This document shows, piece after piece, positions 63,235 to 64,000 of a stretch of 64,000 nt of DNA. The DNA comes from Segetibacter koreensis DSM 18137. GTDB taxonomy: Bacteria > Bacteroidota > Bacteroidia > Chitinophagales > Chitinophagaceae. The notes beneath the pieces were generated by a model. The model saw nothing but the letters and a program-made list of their open reading frames with translations, was not told the origin of the DNA and did no database searches. The stretch is from NCBI RefSeq assembly GCF_000374045.1, contig NZ_KB893323.1, forward strand, positions 1-64,000, given 5' to 3'. Position 1 is the first letter of the stretch. Each line of letters begins with the position of its first letter. Both the position numbers and the translations under genes were made by a program.

Positions 63235-64000
63235 ATGGAAATGAAACAAAAAGCACTTATAAAACAAGGCTGGCTCCGTGCTCTTATTTATTTTGCAGCG
63301 ATATCTACAATAGTGTATGTTTTTTCAAATTTCGGCAGTAATATTATAAGCCAATTTGAAGCAGGTACGGAAAAAGGAGACGAAAATGTACTGCAGTTTG
63401 GAATACTGTATTCTCTAATGGGGTTACTGATTTTCCTTTATACATGGCTATCAAGAAAATTTATAGATAGAAAAACTTTTTCCTCCCTTGGCTTTTCCTG
63501 GAAAGGTTATTCTAATGAAGCCGGGCTCGGTTTTTTTTCTGCGCTTGCCTTGCTAGGTGTCGGCTCTGTTATATTAATTGTAACAGGTTACCTTTCTTTC
63601 ATTTCAGTAAATTTTGATGCAGGCGGCTTGTTGATAGGAATTGTTATTATGCTTGTAGTTGCTTTTGTAGAAGAATTGTTGTTCAGAGGATATTTACTAA
63701 ACAATTTAATGCAATCAGTGAATAAGTGGGGAGCACTGAGTATCACTGCAGCTTTGTTTTCATTGTTTCATGGCTCTAACCCAGATATCTCTCTGTTTGC
63801 TGTTATAAACATTTTTTTAGCCGGAATTTTATTAGGCATAAATTATATTTTCACAAAGAATCTTTGGTTTGGCATTTTCTTCCATTTTGCCTGGAACTAT
63901 TTTCAGGGACCGGTATTAGGATACGAAGTAAGCGGATTAAAACTTACGAGCCTGTTGCAACAATCTATATCCGGACCTGAAGCCTTGACTGGTGGGCCTT
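63235..64000 (+). CDS. CPBP family intramembrane protease, partial (3' end outside window)
   Basis: An ATG at 63235 opens a frame that runs off the window after about 255 residues. It contains several membrane helices, and three catalytic-type blocks of the CPBP (CAAX protease and bacteriocin-processing) family: VEELLFRGYL, FSLFHGSN and FHFAWNYF. The Glu pair and the two His residues would form the intramembrane active site. Physiological substrates are unknown. The extra C-terminal part visible here (GPVLGYEVSGLKL) is family-typical. Start Met3 (63241) is also possible. Confidence 0.9.
   Translation, partial: MEMKQKALIKQGWLRALIYFAAISTIVYVFSNFGSNIISQFEAGTEKGDENVLQFGILYSLMGLLIFLYTWLSRKFIDRKTFSSLGFSWKGYSNEAGLGFFSALALLGVGSVILIVTGYLSFISVNFDAGGLLIGIVIMLVVAFVEELLFRGYLLNNLMQSVNKWGALSITAALFSLFHGSNPDISLFAVINIFLAGILLGINYIFTKNLWFGIFFHFAWNYFQGPVLGYEVSGLKLTSLLQQSISGPEALTGGP

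Overview
The window is a chromosomal piece of a Bacteroidota bacterium, most likely of the Chitinophagaceae/Chitinophagales. The signs are low GC, four proteins with type IX secretion (T9SS) C-terminal sorting domains, a TonB-type outer-membrane beta-barrel protein, almost no Shine-Dalgarno sites, a few TAnnTTTG-type promoters, and the order rpmB-rpmG-DUF4295-ftsY. No tRNA, rRNA or CRISPR array was found.

Layout. 1-390 is the tail of a sensor histidine kinase. 391-3500 holds a decayed mobile-element module: an excisionase-like HTH gene with a premature stop, an intact primase-helicase, and a CHC2/toprim-type primase gene that loses its family sequence near base 3000. 3497-12600 is mixed core and accessory: an outer-membrane beta-barrel receptor, small unknowns, a PepSY-like secreted protein, an alpha/beta hydrolase, a DJ-1/PfpI protein, a DUF418 membrane protein and a small lipoprotein. 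12707-33600 is mostly housekeeping: an AI-2E-type permease, a VIT1/CCC1 transporter, ornithine aminotransferase, L28, L33 and DUF4295 proteins, FtsY, a GlmU-like protein, triosephosphate isomerase, an aquaglyceroporin, a DPP4-type peptidase, dTMP kinase, a PAP2/vanadium haloperoxidase-like lipoprotein and a GH127 enzyme. Two large T9SS cargo proteins flank this set, at 12707 and 31262.

34625-48729 is an extracellular polysaccharide locus, all on the + strand. It starts with a UpxY/NusG-like antiterminator. An ABC exporter, a P-loop kinase-like protein, six glycosyltransferases or glycosyltransferase-like proteins, a hexapeptide acetyltransferase, an O-antigen polymerase/ligase-like protein, a WecG/TagA transferase and an extended-SDR epimerase follow. 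Many genes overlap or nearly touch, and two hairpin terminators close the locus. No Wza/Wzc export pair and no initiating phosphoglycosyl transferase is visible here.

Directly downstream (49063-61536) lie three paralogous right-handed beta-helix proteins, plus one divergent glycosyltransferase and a DUF1566-like lipoprotein. The paralogs share a core but differ in modules: a bare core; a core with three Ig domains and a T9SS tail; and the same with an inserted CBM-like domain and a 7-residue N-terminal repeat. Their placement suggests surface proteins that bind, cut or organise the polysaccharide made next door. That is inference, and it is the most interesting system in the window. The right end carries peptidase T and a partial CPBP-family membrane protease.

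Long gene-poor gaps (33.6-34.6 kb and 52.8-53.6 kb) contain short frames that read like gene remnants, including one LytTR-like tail.
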